From the NCBI RefSeq assembly GCF_002091755.1, contig NZ_BDAI01000016.1:46788-110787 (forward strand): 64,000 bases of DNA, written 5' to 3'. The translations under genes and the position numbers were made by a program. Origin of the DNA: Pseudomonas nitroreducens NBRC 12694 (lineage in GTDB: Bacteria; Pseudomonadota; Gammaproteobacteria; Pseudomonadales; Pseudomonadaceae). Shown here one piece after another: positions 44,936 through 52,672 of the stretch (positions are counted from its first letter, which is position 1; each line of letters starts with the position of its first letter). Below the pieces are notes generated by a model. The model had not been told where the DNA came from. It ran no database searches and saw only the letters and a program-made list of their open reading frames with translations.

Positions 44936-45958
44936 TCAGACCGCCGTCAGGAAGGAGACGCCCACGGCGCCGTAGAAGCCGTCGGCGCGGTCCTTGCCCT
45001 CGGGCGCCACCTCTCCGTAATGGTCGTCGACCACGCGGCGCAAGCGGTGCCGATGGAAGCCCTTGAACAGCAGGTGCATCGGCAGGACCTGGGCGTAGCC
45101 GTCGCCATACAGCTCGTGGTGCAGTTTGCGCAGGCGGTACCAGGGCGCCACGGGCTTCTCGTGGTGGGCATTGTGGTAGGCGAAGTTGAGCAACAGCAGG
45201 TCGAGCACCGGCCAGCGCACCGAGACCACGTTGGAGTAGGTGTTCATCTGCTCGTAGGTGCGGTCGCGGGACTTGTCGTCGGGGATCTTGCCGCCGTCCT
45301 CCAGTACCGCGAAGGCGTCGTAGGTGTGCTGGTAGGCGTCGGTGAAGCGCAGCACGATGATCATCAGCGTCCAGGCGACGAAGTACAGCACCAGTGCCTT
45401 CAGCGAAACCGCCGCCACCAGCGCGAACAGTGTGCCGCGCACCAGCAGGGTCAGCGCTACACGACGGCGGTTGGCGCGATGGCGCGGGTTGTCGGTGATG
45501 AAGGGCAGCAGGATCACGTAGTAATGCATGATCAGCTCCACCGCCGGCACGTAGGCCCATTCCGCGGCCAGTACCAGGCTGCGCGCCCAGCGCGGGCAGC
45601 GGGCGAGGAAGGCCTTGGTGTCGAAGGTGATCACGTCGGCGCGGTCGACGTGGTGGCGCATGTGCTTGCGGCGCAGGTCCTGGAACCCGGCATAGCAACT
45701 GCCGCAGAGCCAGCTGCAGGCCTCGCCGGCCCAGGTGTTGTGCGTCGGCTTGGCGAAGATGGTGCCGTGGGCGAATTCGTGGATCAGGTAGGCCGCGACG
45801 ATCATCGCGTGGCCCAGCAACAGGGTGCCGGCGGCGTTGAGCAGCCAGCTATCGGCGAACAGCAGGGCGAAGCCGGCGGCATAGCCGCCAAAGGCATAGG
45901 CCAGTGCCAGGCTGTTGGGCAGCCGGCCATCGGCGTAGCGGTACAGGGACGCGGACAT
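44936..45958 (-). CDS. Membrane di-iron oxygenase of the fatty-acid desaturase family
   Basis: A 340-aa integral membrane protein with the three histidine boxes of the family: HEFAHG near residue 65, HMRHH near 99 and HNAHH near 260, with hydrophobic segments between them. These bind a di-iron centre that desaturates or hydroxylates substrates. The family includes true desaturases, AlkB-type alkane hydroxylases and carotenoid hydroxylases. Here it heads the enzyme genes of an operon for a small nitrogen compound, so hydroxylation of an alkyl group next to nitrogen is more likely than lipid desaturation; that is inference. Electron-transfer partners are not in the operon. Confidence 0.9.
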   Translation of the reverse strand: MSASLYRYADGRLPNSLALAYAFGGYAAGFALLFADSWLLNAAGTLLLGHAMIVAAYLIHEFAHGTIFAKPTHNTWAGEACSWLCGSCYAGFQDLRRKHMRHHVDRADVITFDTKAFLARCPRWARSLVLAAEWAYVPAVELIMHYYVILLPFITDNPRHRANRRRVALTLLVRGTLFALVAAVSLKALVLYFVAWTLMIIVLRFTDAYQHTYDAFAVLEDGGKIPDDKSRDRTYEQMNTYSNVVSVRWPVLDLLLLNFAYHNAHHEKPVAPWYRLRKLHHELYGDGYAQVLPMHLLFKGFHRHRLRRVVDDHYGEVAPEGKDRADGFYGAVGVSFLTAV

Positions 45959-46011
45959 GGATACCTCCGTGAGCGCTCCCGCCGTCCCGGCGAGAGCGTC
46001 GGGTGGGTGCC

Positions 46012-47019
46012 TTACTGGGCGAGGGCCTGGACGAATTGCGCGTCGAAGGTCTGGGCGAGGTCGGGGATCGCCGGGATCTGGCTGTTGTCCTTGAGCAGTT
46101 GGGCGATCACCGCGCCGCTGCCGAAGAAGGAGCTGGTGGCGTCGGACTTCTCGAAGTTCTTGCCCATCTCCGCCAGCGGGATGTTGTAGACCCCGGCCAT
46201 CTGTTCCTTGGCCTCGGCGGCGCTGACGCCCAGCACCTTGCCGATGATTTCGGCGGATTCGTCCGGGTGCGCCTTCATGTAGGCCAGGCCGTCGGCGTAG
46301 CCCTGGATCATCGCGCTGATCGCTTTCTGGCGTTTGCCGATGACCTCCTGGTTGAACACCAGCACGTCGGTGATCAGGCCCGGTGCGTCCTTCGACGAAT
46401 ACACGACGTGGAACTTGCCGCCCGGCATGCCGAGGATCTGCGAGACATTGGGTTCGTAGGTCACGCCCACCGGCAGGCTGCCCGAGGCCATGGCGCCGGG
46501 GATGCCTTCGGGCGTCATGTTCACCGGGCTGACGTCCTTGTCGCTCAGGCCGTGGCTCTTGAGCGCGTAGGCGAGCAGGAAGTCGGATGGCGACAGCGGG
46601 TTGAAGCCGATCTTCTTGCCCTTGAAGTCGGCGACCGACTTGATCGACTTGTCCGCGACGATGGCGTCGCCGCCGTTGGAGAAGTCGATGGGCATCACCA
46701 CGCGGTACGGTTGGCCCTTGGCGACGCCGCCGACCACCTGGTCGTAGGTGAGCATGCCGCCATCCAGCGCGCCGCCGGTCATGGCGGTGGGGATCAGGGC
46801 GGGGTCGTTGAAGAACTGCAGCTCCACCTTGAGGCCGTGGGGCTTGTAGAGGTCGAGCTTGTCAGCGACGTAGAAGGGCGCGTAACCGGCCCAGACGACG
46901 GTGCCGATCTTGAGCTTCTCGGCGGCTTGCAGAGTCAGCGGCACGACCCCGGCGGCAGCAACCAGACAGGCACCGAGCAGGGTCTTGCGCAGGGAACGCA
47001 GGGAAAGCGGCATGGTCAT
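46012..47019 (-). CDS. Periplasmic binding protein, NitT/TauT (NMT1-like) family; first gene of the riboswitch operon
   Basis: A 335-aa binding protein with a Sec signal peptide (RKTLLGACLVAAAGVVPLTLQ region) and the family sequence LKIGTVVWAGYAPFYVADKL, FFNDPALIPTAMTGGALDGG, and FKGKKIGFNPLSPSDFLL. It is the substrate receptor of the importer whose permease and ATPase lie at the far end of the operon. The family includes receptors for hydroxymethylpyrimidine, nitrate, taurine and riboflavin, so ligand identity is open. AGGAGC precedes the ATG at 47019; a second in-frame ATG lies two codons on. It is preceded directly by a guanidine-I-type leader. Confidence 0.92.
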   Translation of the reverse strand: MTMPLSLRSLRKTLLGACLVAAAGVVPLTLQAAEKLKIGTVVWAGYAPFYVADKLDLYKPHGLKVELQFFNDPALIPTAMTGGALDGGMLTYDQVVGGVAKGQPYRVVMPIDFSNGGDAIVADKSIKSVADFKGKKIGFNPLSPSDFLLAYALKSHGLSDKDVSPVNMTPEGIPGAMASGSLPVGVTYEPNVSQILGMPGGKFHVVYSSKDAPGLITDVLVFNQEVIGKRQKAISAMIQGYADGLAYMKAHPDESAEIIGKVLGVSAAEAKEQMAGVYNIPLAEMGKNFEKSDATSSFFGSGAVIAQLLKDNSQIPAIPDLAQTFDAQFVQALAQ

Positions 47020-47049
47020 GGCATTGCTCCTAACGGTTGGAAATCGGCA

Positions 47050-47071
47050 CGGGATGACATCACGTCTCCCG
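47050..47071 (-). terminator. Alternative hairpin overlapping the aptamer 3' end (expression-platform candidate)
   Basis: On the minus strand, CGGGAGAC pairs with GUC(A)UCCCG across a 5-base loop. Its left side uses the conserved GGGAGA of the aptamer, so the two structures exclude each other. The following UGCCGAUUU is only weakly U-rich. This fits an ON switch in which guanidine prevents the hairpin, but termination strength is uncertain. Confidence 0.5.
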
Positions 47072-47172
47072 GGCTTTTCTCCCGCCGTGTAGCCCTGTCC
47101 CTAGGGCCGGAAAACTCTCGGACCAGACATCCCCTCACGGAGACCGGAACCCTAGTTCGCCTGTGGTGCAAC
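47060..47172 (-). ncRNA. ykkC-type riboswitch, guanidine-I subtype
   Basis: Read on the minus strand, the leader contains in order and with correct spacing the hallmark segments of the ykkC aptamer: CUAGGGUUCCG (47155-47145), GUCUGGUCCGAGAG (47128-47115), ACACGG (47090-47085) and GGGAGAAAAGCCCGGGAGA (47083-47065). This combination is the consensus I know for ykkC subtype 1, which senses free guanidine and normally turns on export or breakdown genes. It ends about 45 bp before the first operon gene. The subtypes that sense ppGpp, PRPP or nucleoside diphosphates share part of the consensus, so a covariance-model search should confirm subtype 1. Confidence 0.9.
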
Positions 47173-47248
47173 TCCAGTGTGTGCCTTGCTGCGTTCGCTC
47201 ACCCGGTGGCTACCTTGCCGTGGGCGATGCATCCCGTTGCAGGGGACT

Positions 47249-47266
47249 GAGCAATTGAAATGCCAG
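47249..47266 (-). promoter_or_regulatory. Candidate sigma-54 promoter of the riboswitch operon
   Basis: On the minus strand, CTGGCATTTCAATTGCT has TGGCA and TTGCT with GG and GC separated by exactly 10 bases, matching the -24/-12 consensus TGGCAC-N5-TTGCW with one changed base. Transcription would begin about 70 bp before the aptamer. Sigma-54 use would tie the operon to nitrogen limitation, in keeping with an amide and guanidine pathway. No clear NtrC site was found. Confidence 0.6.
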
Positions 47267-47280
47267 TTTTCGTGAAGCGG

Positions 47281-47325
47281 AAAAACCACTGGGGATTTCA
47301 ATTGCTTAGCTGAAATCCCCAGTGG
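47281..47325 (-). terminator. Rho-independent terminator of the MFS gene
   Basis: Arms 47286-47300 and 47311-47325 form a 15-bp perfect stem (CCACTGGGGATTTCA) with a 10-base loop. On the minus strand it is followed by UUUUU (47285-47281). It lies 65 bp past the MFS stop. A second 12-bp perfect inverted repeat (47250-47261 with 47295-47306) shares one arm and overlaps the sigma-54 promoter. Confidence 0.85.
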
Positions 47326-47389
47326 CAGGCAGGTGCCGGCCCTGATCACGCTGGCACCAAGTCGATGCGCCTTGCCTTCTATTGAGGCA

Positions 47390-48559
47390 TCAGGCGGTGC
47401 GCATGGTGGCGCGGCGCAGCGAGGCGGCCGCGGTGGCGACGAACAGGCCGGCGGCCAGCGCCAGTGCCACCGGCACGCCTTGCGGGCCGAGGTCCATCAG
47501 GCTGCCGCTGAGTAGGGGGCCGAGCAGGCTGCCGACGCCCCAGAGCATGCCGGCGGCGGCGTTGGCGGTAACCAGGTCGCGGCCGCGGAAGCGCTGGCCG
47601 ATCAGCACCAGCGCCAGGGTGTAGACGCCACCGGCCACCGCGCCGAGCACCATCAGCGCCGGCCATAGCAGCGCCGGCTGGCCGATCAGCCAGGGCAGGG
47701 CGAGGCCGATCAGCATGGCCGCCACGCCGCACAGCAGGTGCAGGCTGGAGCGGTCGAGGCGGTCGGAGAGCCAGCCCAGCGGCATCTGGAAGAGCATGTC
47801 GCCCAGCAGGATCACCGTCGCCATGAAGGCGGCGATGCCCACCGCGTAGCCGTGGCTGGAGGCGTACACGGGGAAGAGCGACAACACCACGCTGTCGAAG
47901 AAGGAGAAGAACAGCACGCCCATGCACAGCGCCGGTGCCACCCGCAGGAAGCCGGCGAGGGAGAAGCTGCGCGGCTCCTCGACGTGCTCGTGGATACCGT
48001 CCTCGGGCATGGCGAGCGCCACGGTGGCCAATGCAATCAGGTGCCCGGCGCTGACCAGCAGCACGACCCAGGGCGTCTGCGCGCCGAGCAGCGCCACCAG
48101 GGTCGGGCCGAGCAACTGGAAGGCGGTGAAGCTGGTCGCGTACAGCGCCACGATGGTGCCGCGGTTGTGCTCGCCGCACAGCTCGTTGACCCAGGCCTCG
48201 CCGAGGATGATCGCGATGCCCATGCCGATCCCCAGCGCCAGGCGCGCGGCGGCCAGCAGCCACAGGGAATGGCTGCTGAATTCGATGGCGACGGTGCTGG
48301 CGGTGCACAGCACGAAGCACAGTAGATAAAGACGGCGCCGGCTCATCAGCTGGCAGGCACGGTCGACCAGGGTGGCGGCGAGGATCATGCCGGCGGCGGG
48401 TACGGCGGAGAGAATGCCGATCTGCAGGGCGCTGGCGCCGTTATCCAGCAGACGCAGCGCCACCAGCGGCAGGGTGGCACCCAGGCTCAGGCCGACGATG
48501 GAAACGGCGAACAGCAGCACCGCGAGCAGCGGCTTGTTGAGGGTGGTCGGGGTGTTCAT
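47390..48559 (-). CDS. Major facilitator superfamily transporter
   Basis: A 389-aa protein with about 12 membrane helices. It has the MFS motif between helices 2 and 3 (LVDRACQLMSRRRLY), helix 4-5 LGIGMGIAIILGEAWVNE, and a second-half copy GWLSDRLDRSSL. It resembles the YcaD-type subgroup of bacterial MFS proteins, many with unknown substrates. The start at 48559 is the only ATG consistent with a full first helix. It has its own terminator downstream, so it is probably not part of the riboswitch operon. Confidence 0.88.
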   Translation of the reverse strand: MNTPTTLNKPLLAVLLFAVSIVGLSLGATLPLVALRLLDNGASALQIGILSAVPAAGMILAATLVDRACQLMSRRRLYLLCFVLCTASTVAIEFSSHSLWLLAAARLALGIGMGIAIILGEAWVNELCGEHNRGTIVALYATSFTAFQLLGPTLVALLGAQTPWVVLLVSAGHLIALATVALAMPEDGIHEHVEEPRSFSLAGFLRVAPALCMGVLFFSFFDSVVLSLFPVYASSHGYAVGIAAFMATVILLGDMLFQMPLGWLSDRLDRSSLHLLCGVAAMLIGLALPWLIGQPALLWPALMVLGAVAGGVYTLALVLIGQRFRGRDLVTANAAAGMLWGVGSLLGPLLSGSLMDLGPQGVPVALALAAGLFVATAAASLRRATMRTA

Positions 48560-48853
48560 GGAAACCTTCTCTTGCCCTGCCGCTCCAGCGGCAGGGCTGC
48601 ACATGCAAACGAGCCCGCCGGGATTCGCCGGTGGGCGGATTCGAAAGGCGGAATGACCGGCGCGAAGGCGCGCAGCGTCCGGCTCAGCAGCCGGCGGGAG
48701 GAGAGAAGGTGAAGGCGAACAGCACGCTGCGACGCAGGTTCAGCACGGCATCGACCTTGCGCACGCGCGGAGGCTCCCGGAGGAGGGCGAGCGAGGAGTC
48801 GGCGAAGCGGCAGAACGGGGTCATGATACGGGTGCAGCGTAGGATGTAGGAAA

Positions 48854-48877
48854 ACGCGCACTCTAGTGAGTGCGCGT
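48854..48877. promoter_or_regulatory. 9-bp perfect dyad upstream of the MFS gene
   Basis: ACGCGCACT (48854-48862) and AGTGCGCGT (48869-48877) are perfect reverse complements with a 6-base gap, about 300 bp upstream of the MFS start. It could be a regulator site or a terminator stem. The remaining sequence 48560-48943 shows no gene; a 101-codon frame there lacks family features. Confidence 0.4.
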
Positions 48878-48943
48878 CAGAGCGTCAATCTCGGCCCGCC
48901 GCGCGGTCTGCCAACATGCGCATCGTCACCAGGCAACCTTTGC

Positions 48944-49024
48944 GTAGGATGGTGTTGAGCGCAGCGATACCCATCAAGGCCGTGTGCCGTCAGCATGGGT
49001 ATCGCTGCGCTGCACCCATCCTAC
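48944..49024. repeat. Paired inverted REP-like repeat
   Basis: Left arm 48944-48974 and right arm 48995-49024 are near-exact reverse complements (GTAGGATGG, then GCGCAGCGATACCCAT). The form is a well-known type of dispersed intergenic repeat in pseudomonads. It ends 16 bp from the stop of the amidohydrolase gene. Arm sequence differs from the 24554 REPIN and from the element inside NRPS-2. Confidence 0.85.
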
Positions 49025-49040
49025 AAGGGTGCAGCCGCGA

Positions 49041-50834
49041 TCAGCGACCGTAAACCGGGCTGCCCGCCGACACCTCCTGCGGCCGGCTCAGCACGTCGCG
49101 CCCCGGCAGGAAGGTGCCGAACACGCGTTCCTTGCCCAACGCCTCGGGGAAGCCGCTTTCACGCCGATACGCCACGCGGCCATTGATCAGGGTGGCGTCC
49201 ACTGCATCGTCGTTGCGCTTCACCAGCCGCGTCAGCCCGATGACCTCCATCGGTGCCTCGCTGACTTCATCCAGCTCGTCGGTCAGCCCGGCCGGGTTGA
49301 CCACCACCAGATCGGCGCGGTCGCCGACGCGGATATAGCCGGCGTCGATCCCGGCGAAGTCGGCGAGTTCACCCGTCAGGCGGTGCACCGCGCGGCCGGT
49401 ATCCATGAAGCTCTGCCCGGCCAGTTCGGCGTCGCGCACGTACTTGAGCATGCGCAGCGGGAAGTTGTACTGCGCATGGGAGGCCAGGTGCGCACCGGAG
49501 TCGGCGAAGCCCGGCTGGGTCCAGGGGCTGGCCAGCAACTTGCCCATGATCTCGGGGCGGTGGTTGCCGTAGCAGGTGGTCCATTTGAGATCGTTGCGGT
49601 ATTGACCGGCCAGCTCGAAGAAGGCGTCCACCGGGTCGAGCCCGCGCTCGCGGCCGATGTCCTCGAAATTGCGCCCGACCATCAAGGCGTCCGGGCACTC
49701 GCGCACCCAGCAGTCGGACAGGTTGCGGTGCCACAGGCCGAGGCTGAGGGTGGCCTTGATGTCCTTCTTGAAGCGTTCACGGAAGGCCGGGTCCTGGATA
49801 CGCGTGTAGAGCTCTTCCGGGTCCTTGATGTCGCGCAGCACTTCGCCGGCGCCAAACTCCTCGAAGCCGTTCATGTTCAGCCCCTCGATGCGCACCACGA
49901 AGGGCGCTGGCAGGGTCTGCCAGCGGTAGCGGCCGCGCAGCAGGCGGTTGGCGACCCAGCCGGAGGCACGGGTGATGCGATGCATGAAGGGCTGGGACTT
50001 GAGGTCCAGCGCGGTGAGCATCGAGCACTTCAGCGGCCGGCGGAACCAGCCGTGGGCCTGGTAGAGGAAGGCGAACACGTTGATCTTGGTGACCGCGTTG
50101 GGCGCGCCCTGCATCAGCGCGTTGCGCCGGCGCAGCACGGCGAACAGGCGGGAGAATTCCTTCCAGCTGGCGAAGGTGGAGGGCAGCGGGCTGGACCAGG
50201 CGCGGTCGCCGTCCATCTTGTCCAGGCGCGTGGTCATTACCGACAGGCCGAAACAGCCGGCATCCAGCGCCTGCTCCAGCAGCTCTTCCATGCGTTGCAG
50301 TTCGGCTTCGGTGGGCTTGGCGCCGCTGATGGCGCGCTCAAGCCCCATGACTGTCACGCGCAGCTCGGAGTGGCCGAGGAAGGAGCAGAGGTTCGGTCCC
50401 AGTGGTTGCTGGTCGTAGAAGGCGCGATAGCCCTTGGCGTCCTTCCAGGTGCGCTTGTCACGCAGGATCGGCAGCACCTGCTCGCGCGGCACGGCCTCGA
50501 CGCGGGTGAACAGGTCGGAACAGTCCTCGGCCTCGCCCAGCACCATGCTGATGGAGCAGGAACCAACGGAGACGGTGGTCACACCGTGGCGTACCGACTC
50601 CTTCAGCGCCGGGGCGGCGATGGCTTCGGCGTCGTAGTGCGAGTGGATTTCCAGGAAGCCTGGGGTGACCCAGCGGCCGCTGGCGTCGATGACCTCTGGG
50701 CAGCCGCCTTCGTCGAGCGGGCTGACGCTCAGGGTGTCGATGCGCCCATCCTTGATGCCGACGTGGCGCAGGCTGCCGGGGGCGTCGCTGCCGTCGAAGT
50801 AGAGGCCGTTCTTGATGATGATGTCGTAGCTCAC
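49041..50834 (-). CDS. N-acyl-D-amino-acid deacylase-like amidohydrolase
   Basis: A 597-aa amidohydrolase-superfamily protein. The metal motif HSHYDAE begins at residue 64, preceded by VIDASGRWVTPGF. LGHSELR near 155 and the late FADSGAHLASHAQYNF, then GYIRVGDRADLVVVNP, match D-aminoacylase / D-glutamate-deacylase-type enzymes of about 480-600 aa. It would hydrolyse an N-acyl or amide bond, probably in the cytoplasm. Its ATG overlaps the TSUP gene stop by 4 bases; the BASS and TSUP transporters upstream probably move its substrate or product. The true substrate is unknown. Confidence 0.85.
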   Translation of the reverse strand: MSYDIIIKNGLYFDGSDAPGSLRHVGIKDGRIDTLSVSPLDEGGCPEVIDASGRWVTPGFLEIHSHYDAEAIAAPALKESVRHGVTTVSVGSCSISMVLGEAEDCSDLFTRVEAVPREQVLPILRDKRTWKDAKGYRAFYDQQPLGPNLCSFLGHSELRVTVMGLERAISGAKPTEAELQRMEELLEQALDAGCFGLSVMTTRLDKMDGDRAWSSPLPSTFASWKEFSRLFAVLRRRNALMQGAPNAVTKINVFAFLYQAHGWFRRPLKCSMLTALDLKSQPFMHRITRASGWVANRLLRGRYRWQTLPAPFVVRIEGLNMNGFEEFGAGEVLRDIKDPEELYTRIQDPAFRERFKKDIKATLSLGLWHRNLSDCWVRECPDALMVGRNFEDIGRERGLDPVDAFFELAGQYRNDLKWTTCYGNHRPEIMGKLLASPWTQPGFADSGAHLASHAQYNFPLRMLKYVRDAELAGQSFMDTGRAVHRLTGELADFAGIDAGYIRVGDRADLVVVNPAGLTDELDEVSEAPMEVIGLTRLVKRNDDAVDATLINGRVAYRRESGFPEALGKERVFGTFLPGRDVLSRPQEVSAGSPVYGR

Positions 50835-51574
50835 AGGAGACTCCAGGGCGACAGCAGCAGGATGCCGCTGACCAGCAGCAGGCAGTGGATGGCGAGACGG
50901 AAATGGTGTTCCTCGAAGCGCTGGTGTAGGCGTTCACCGAGCCACACGCCGAGCAGCAGCAAGGGTGCGTAGGCGAGCACCTGCGGCAGCGCCGGGCGCA
51001 GGCGGCCATCGAGGAGGAAGGCCAGGGTCAGCAGGCCGTTGAGGGTGAACCAGACGCAGACCAGGGTGGCGCGCAGACGAGTTTTATCCAGCGGTCGGGT
51101 GGCCAGTGCGTAGACCAGCAAGGGCCCACCCGATGCGAACAGGCCGTGGCAGACACCGGCGGTCCCGGTCGCCAGGCGTACCACCCAGCTCGGTGTGTGG
51201 CCGCGTGCCGGTGCACTGGCGCGCAGGCGCCACAGTTCGCGGCCGGCGAACCAGAGAATCAGCACGCCCAGGCCGCGCTTGAGCGGTTGCGGGTCCAGAT
51301 GCGGCAGCAACAGGTAGCCGATCACCATGCCCGCCAGCATGCCCGGCAACACGGTACGCAGCAGCAGGCGGGTATCGATCAGACGCCGGTGACGCCAGCA
51401 CAGGTAGCCGGTCATGCCGATGTTCAGCGGCACCAGGATCGGCAGCAGCGTTTCGATGGGCATCAGCAGCGCACCGAGGGACAGGGCGATCACCACGCTG
51501 CCGAAGCCGGTGATGGCTTCCAGTGTGTAAGCCAGCAGGATGAAACCGCCAAGGGCGATGGCCGGAGCGTTCAT
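50831..51574 (-). CDS. TSUP (TauE/SafE) family membrane transporter
   Basis: A 247-aa protein with about eight helices in two repeats: GGFILLAYTLEAITGFGSVVI at the start and GTAGVCHGLFASGGPLLVYAL in the second half. The two GFG/SGGP-type loops are the signature of the TauE/SafE family, which exports or takes up sulfite, sulfoacetate and other organic anions. Four-base overlaps with both neighbours show it is in an operon with a BASS transporter and an amidohydrolase. Confidence 0.88.
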   Translation of the reverse strand: MNAPAIALGGFILLAYTLEAITGFGSVVIALSLGALLMPIETLLPILVPLNIGMTGYLCWRHRRLIDTRLLLRTVLPGMLAGMVIGYLLLPHLDPQPLKRGLGVLILWFAGRELWRLRASAPARGHTPSWVVRLATGTAGVCHGLFASGGPLLVYALATRPLDKTRLRATLVCVWFTLNGLLTLAFLLDGRLRPALPQVLAYAPLLLLGVWLGERLHQRFEEHHFRLAIHCLLLVSGILLLSPWSLL

Positions 51575-52482
51575 GACGCGCTCACCGCGGTGCCTCGTGG
51601 TTCGCGGCGCGCCCACCATTGCGCCAGTAGCAACCCGGAAAACAACTGCCAGCAGCCCCAGAACGCGGCGATCAGCAGCATGCCGCCGGCCTGCGGGAAG
51701 AAGGTGAGGATCAGCGCCATACCCAGCGCCGAATTGTGGATGCCGCTCTCCAGGGTGACGGCGCGCACGTCGGCGTCCGGCAGCTTCCACAGCCGCGCGC
51801 AGCTATAGCCCAGGAGCAGCGCAGTGCCGTTAAGCAGCAGGACGAGCCAGAAGAACAGGTGGAAGTAGGCCATGAACTGCTGGAAGTTCTTGGCGAAGGC
51901 CATGCCGACGAAGCCCAGCATCACCAGCAGCGACAACTGTCGCATGGGCTTCTCCAGGCGCCGCGCGAGCTGTGGCTTGTGCTTGCCCAGGGCCATGCCC
52001 AGCAGCATCGGCAGGATCAGCACCAATAGCACCACACCGACCAGTTCCAGCGGGTCGATGTGGATCTGCGTGAGGCGGTCGCGGGTGGCCGGGTTGATGC
52101 CGGCATACAGGGCGAAGTTCAGCGGTGTGAAGATACCCGCGCTGAGGCCGGAAACCGCCGTGACGCTGGCCGACACGGCGACGTTGCCCCGCGCCATCCA
52201 GGTCATGATGTTGGAGAAGGTGCCACTGGGGCAGGTGGCGACCAGGATCATCCCCAGCGCCAGTTCCGGGTCGATGGGCAGGGCGATGGTCAGCAGGCAG
52301 GTGGCGGCCGGCAGCAGCAGGAACTGCACCAGCATGCCGATCACCGGCGCCTTGGGCTGGCGCAGGATGCGGGCGAAATCGTCGCGGCGCAGTTCCAGCG
52401 ATACGCCGAACATCATCAGGGCGATGATCGCGTTCAAGGCGATCATCGAACCGCCGGAGAATTCGAGGTGGACTTCAGGCAT
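51571..52482 (-). CDS. BASS-family (bile acid:sodium symporter-like) transporter
   Basis: A 303-aa protein with 9-10 helices. LGMILVATCPSGTFSNIMTWMARGNVAVS near residues 80-105 is the conserved sodium-site region of the BASS family, and LESGIHNSALGMAL matches the second conserved crossover motif. Members move organic acids such as pantoate, pyruvate and acylated amines with sodium. The start at 52482 keeps the N-terminus short before helix 1. It is the first gene of the operon and divergent from an AraC-type regulator. Confidence 0.9.
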   Translation of the reverse strand: MPEVHLEFSGGSMIALNAIIALMMFGVSLELRRDDFARILRQPKAPVIGMLVQFLLLPAATCLLTIALPIDPELALGMILVATCPSGTFSNIMTWMARGNVAVSASVTAVSGLSAGIFTPLNFALYAGINPATRDRLTQIHIDPLELVGVVLLVLILPMLLGMALGKHKPQLARRLEKPMRQLSLLVMLGFVGMAFAKNFQQFMAYFHLFFWLVLLLNGTALLLGYSCARLWKLPDADVRAVTLESGIHNSALGMALILTFFPQAGGMLLIAAFWGCWQLFSGLLLAQWWARREPRGTAVSAS

Positions 52483-52620
52483 CGCCGTTCTCCCACAGAG
52501 GGAGGGTGGGGACTGGCGAATGGACTGCAGCCGGCGGCACGGGCGCGGCTCCGGTGGGATTGGGCATGCAAGGCGACTCTTGTTTGTATTTATCGTTGTA
52601 ATTGGCAAGCATAGGGCAGC

Positions 52621-52663
52621 GTTACCGCCCGGTAACGGCTCAATCGGGACCTTTACCGGTTAA
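52621..52663. promoter_or_regulatory. Two dyads in the araC/BASS divergent promoter region
   Basis: GTTACCG-CC-CGGTAAC (52621-52636) is a perfect dyad. TTTACCGGTTAA (52652-52663) is a second dyad sharing the TTACCGG core, just 9 bp before the regulator ATG. They are good candidates for binding by the adjacent AraC-type protein, with autoregulation. Confidence 0.55.
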
Positions 52664-52672
52664 TTCGAGACC

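Noticed and set aside
47050..47172. Reading the leader as a ppGpp or PRPP (ykkC subtype 2) riboswitch
   Set aside because: The ACACGG + GGGAGAAAAGCCCGGGAGA block and the transporter/creatininase content fit subtype 1 better, although only a covariance search can settle it.
48556..48861. Minus-strand 101-codon frame upstream of the MFS gene
   Set aside because: Arg/Pro/Leu-rich composition without motifs; it overlaps the MFS start and ribosome region and is more likely leader sequence.
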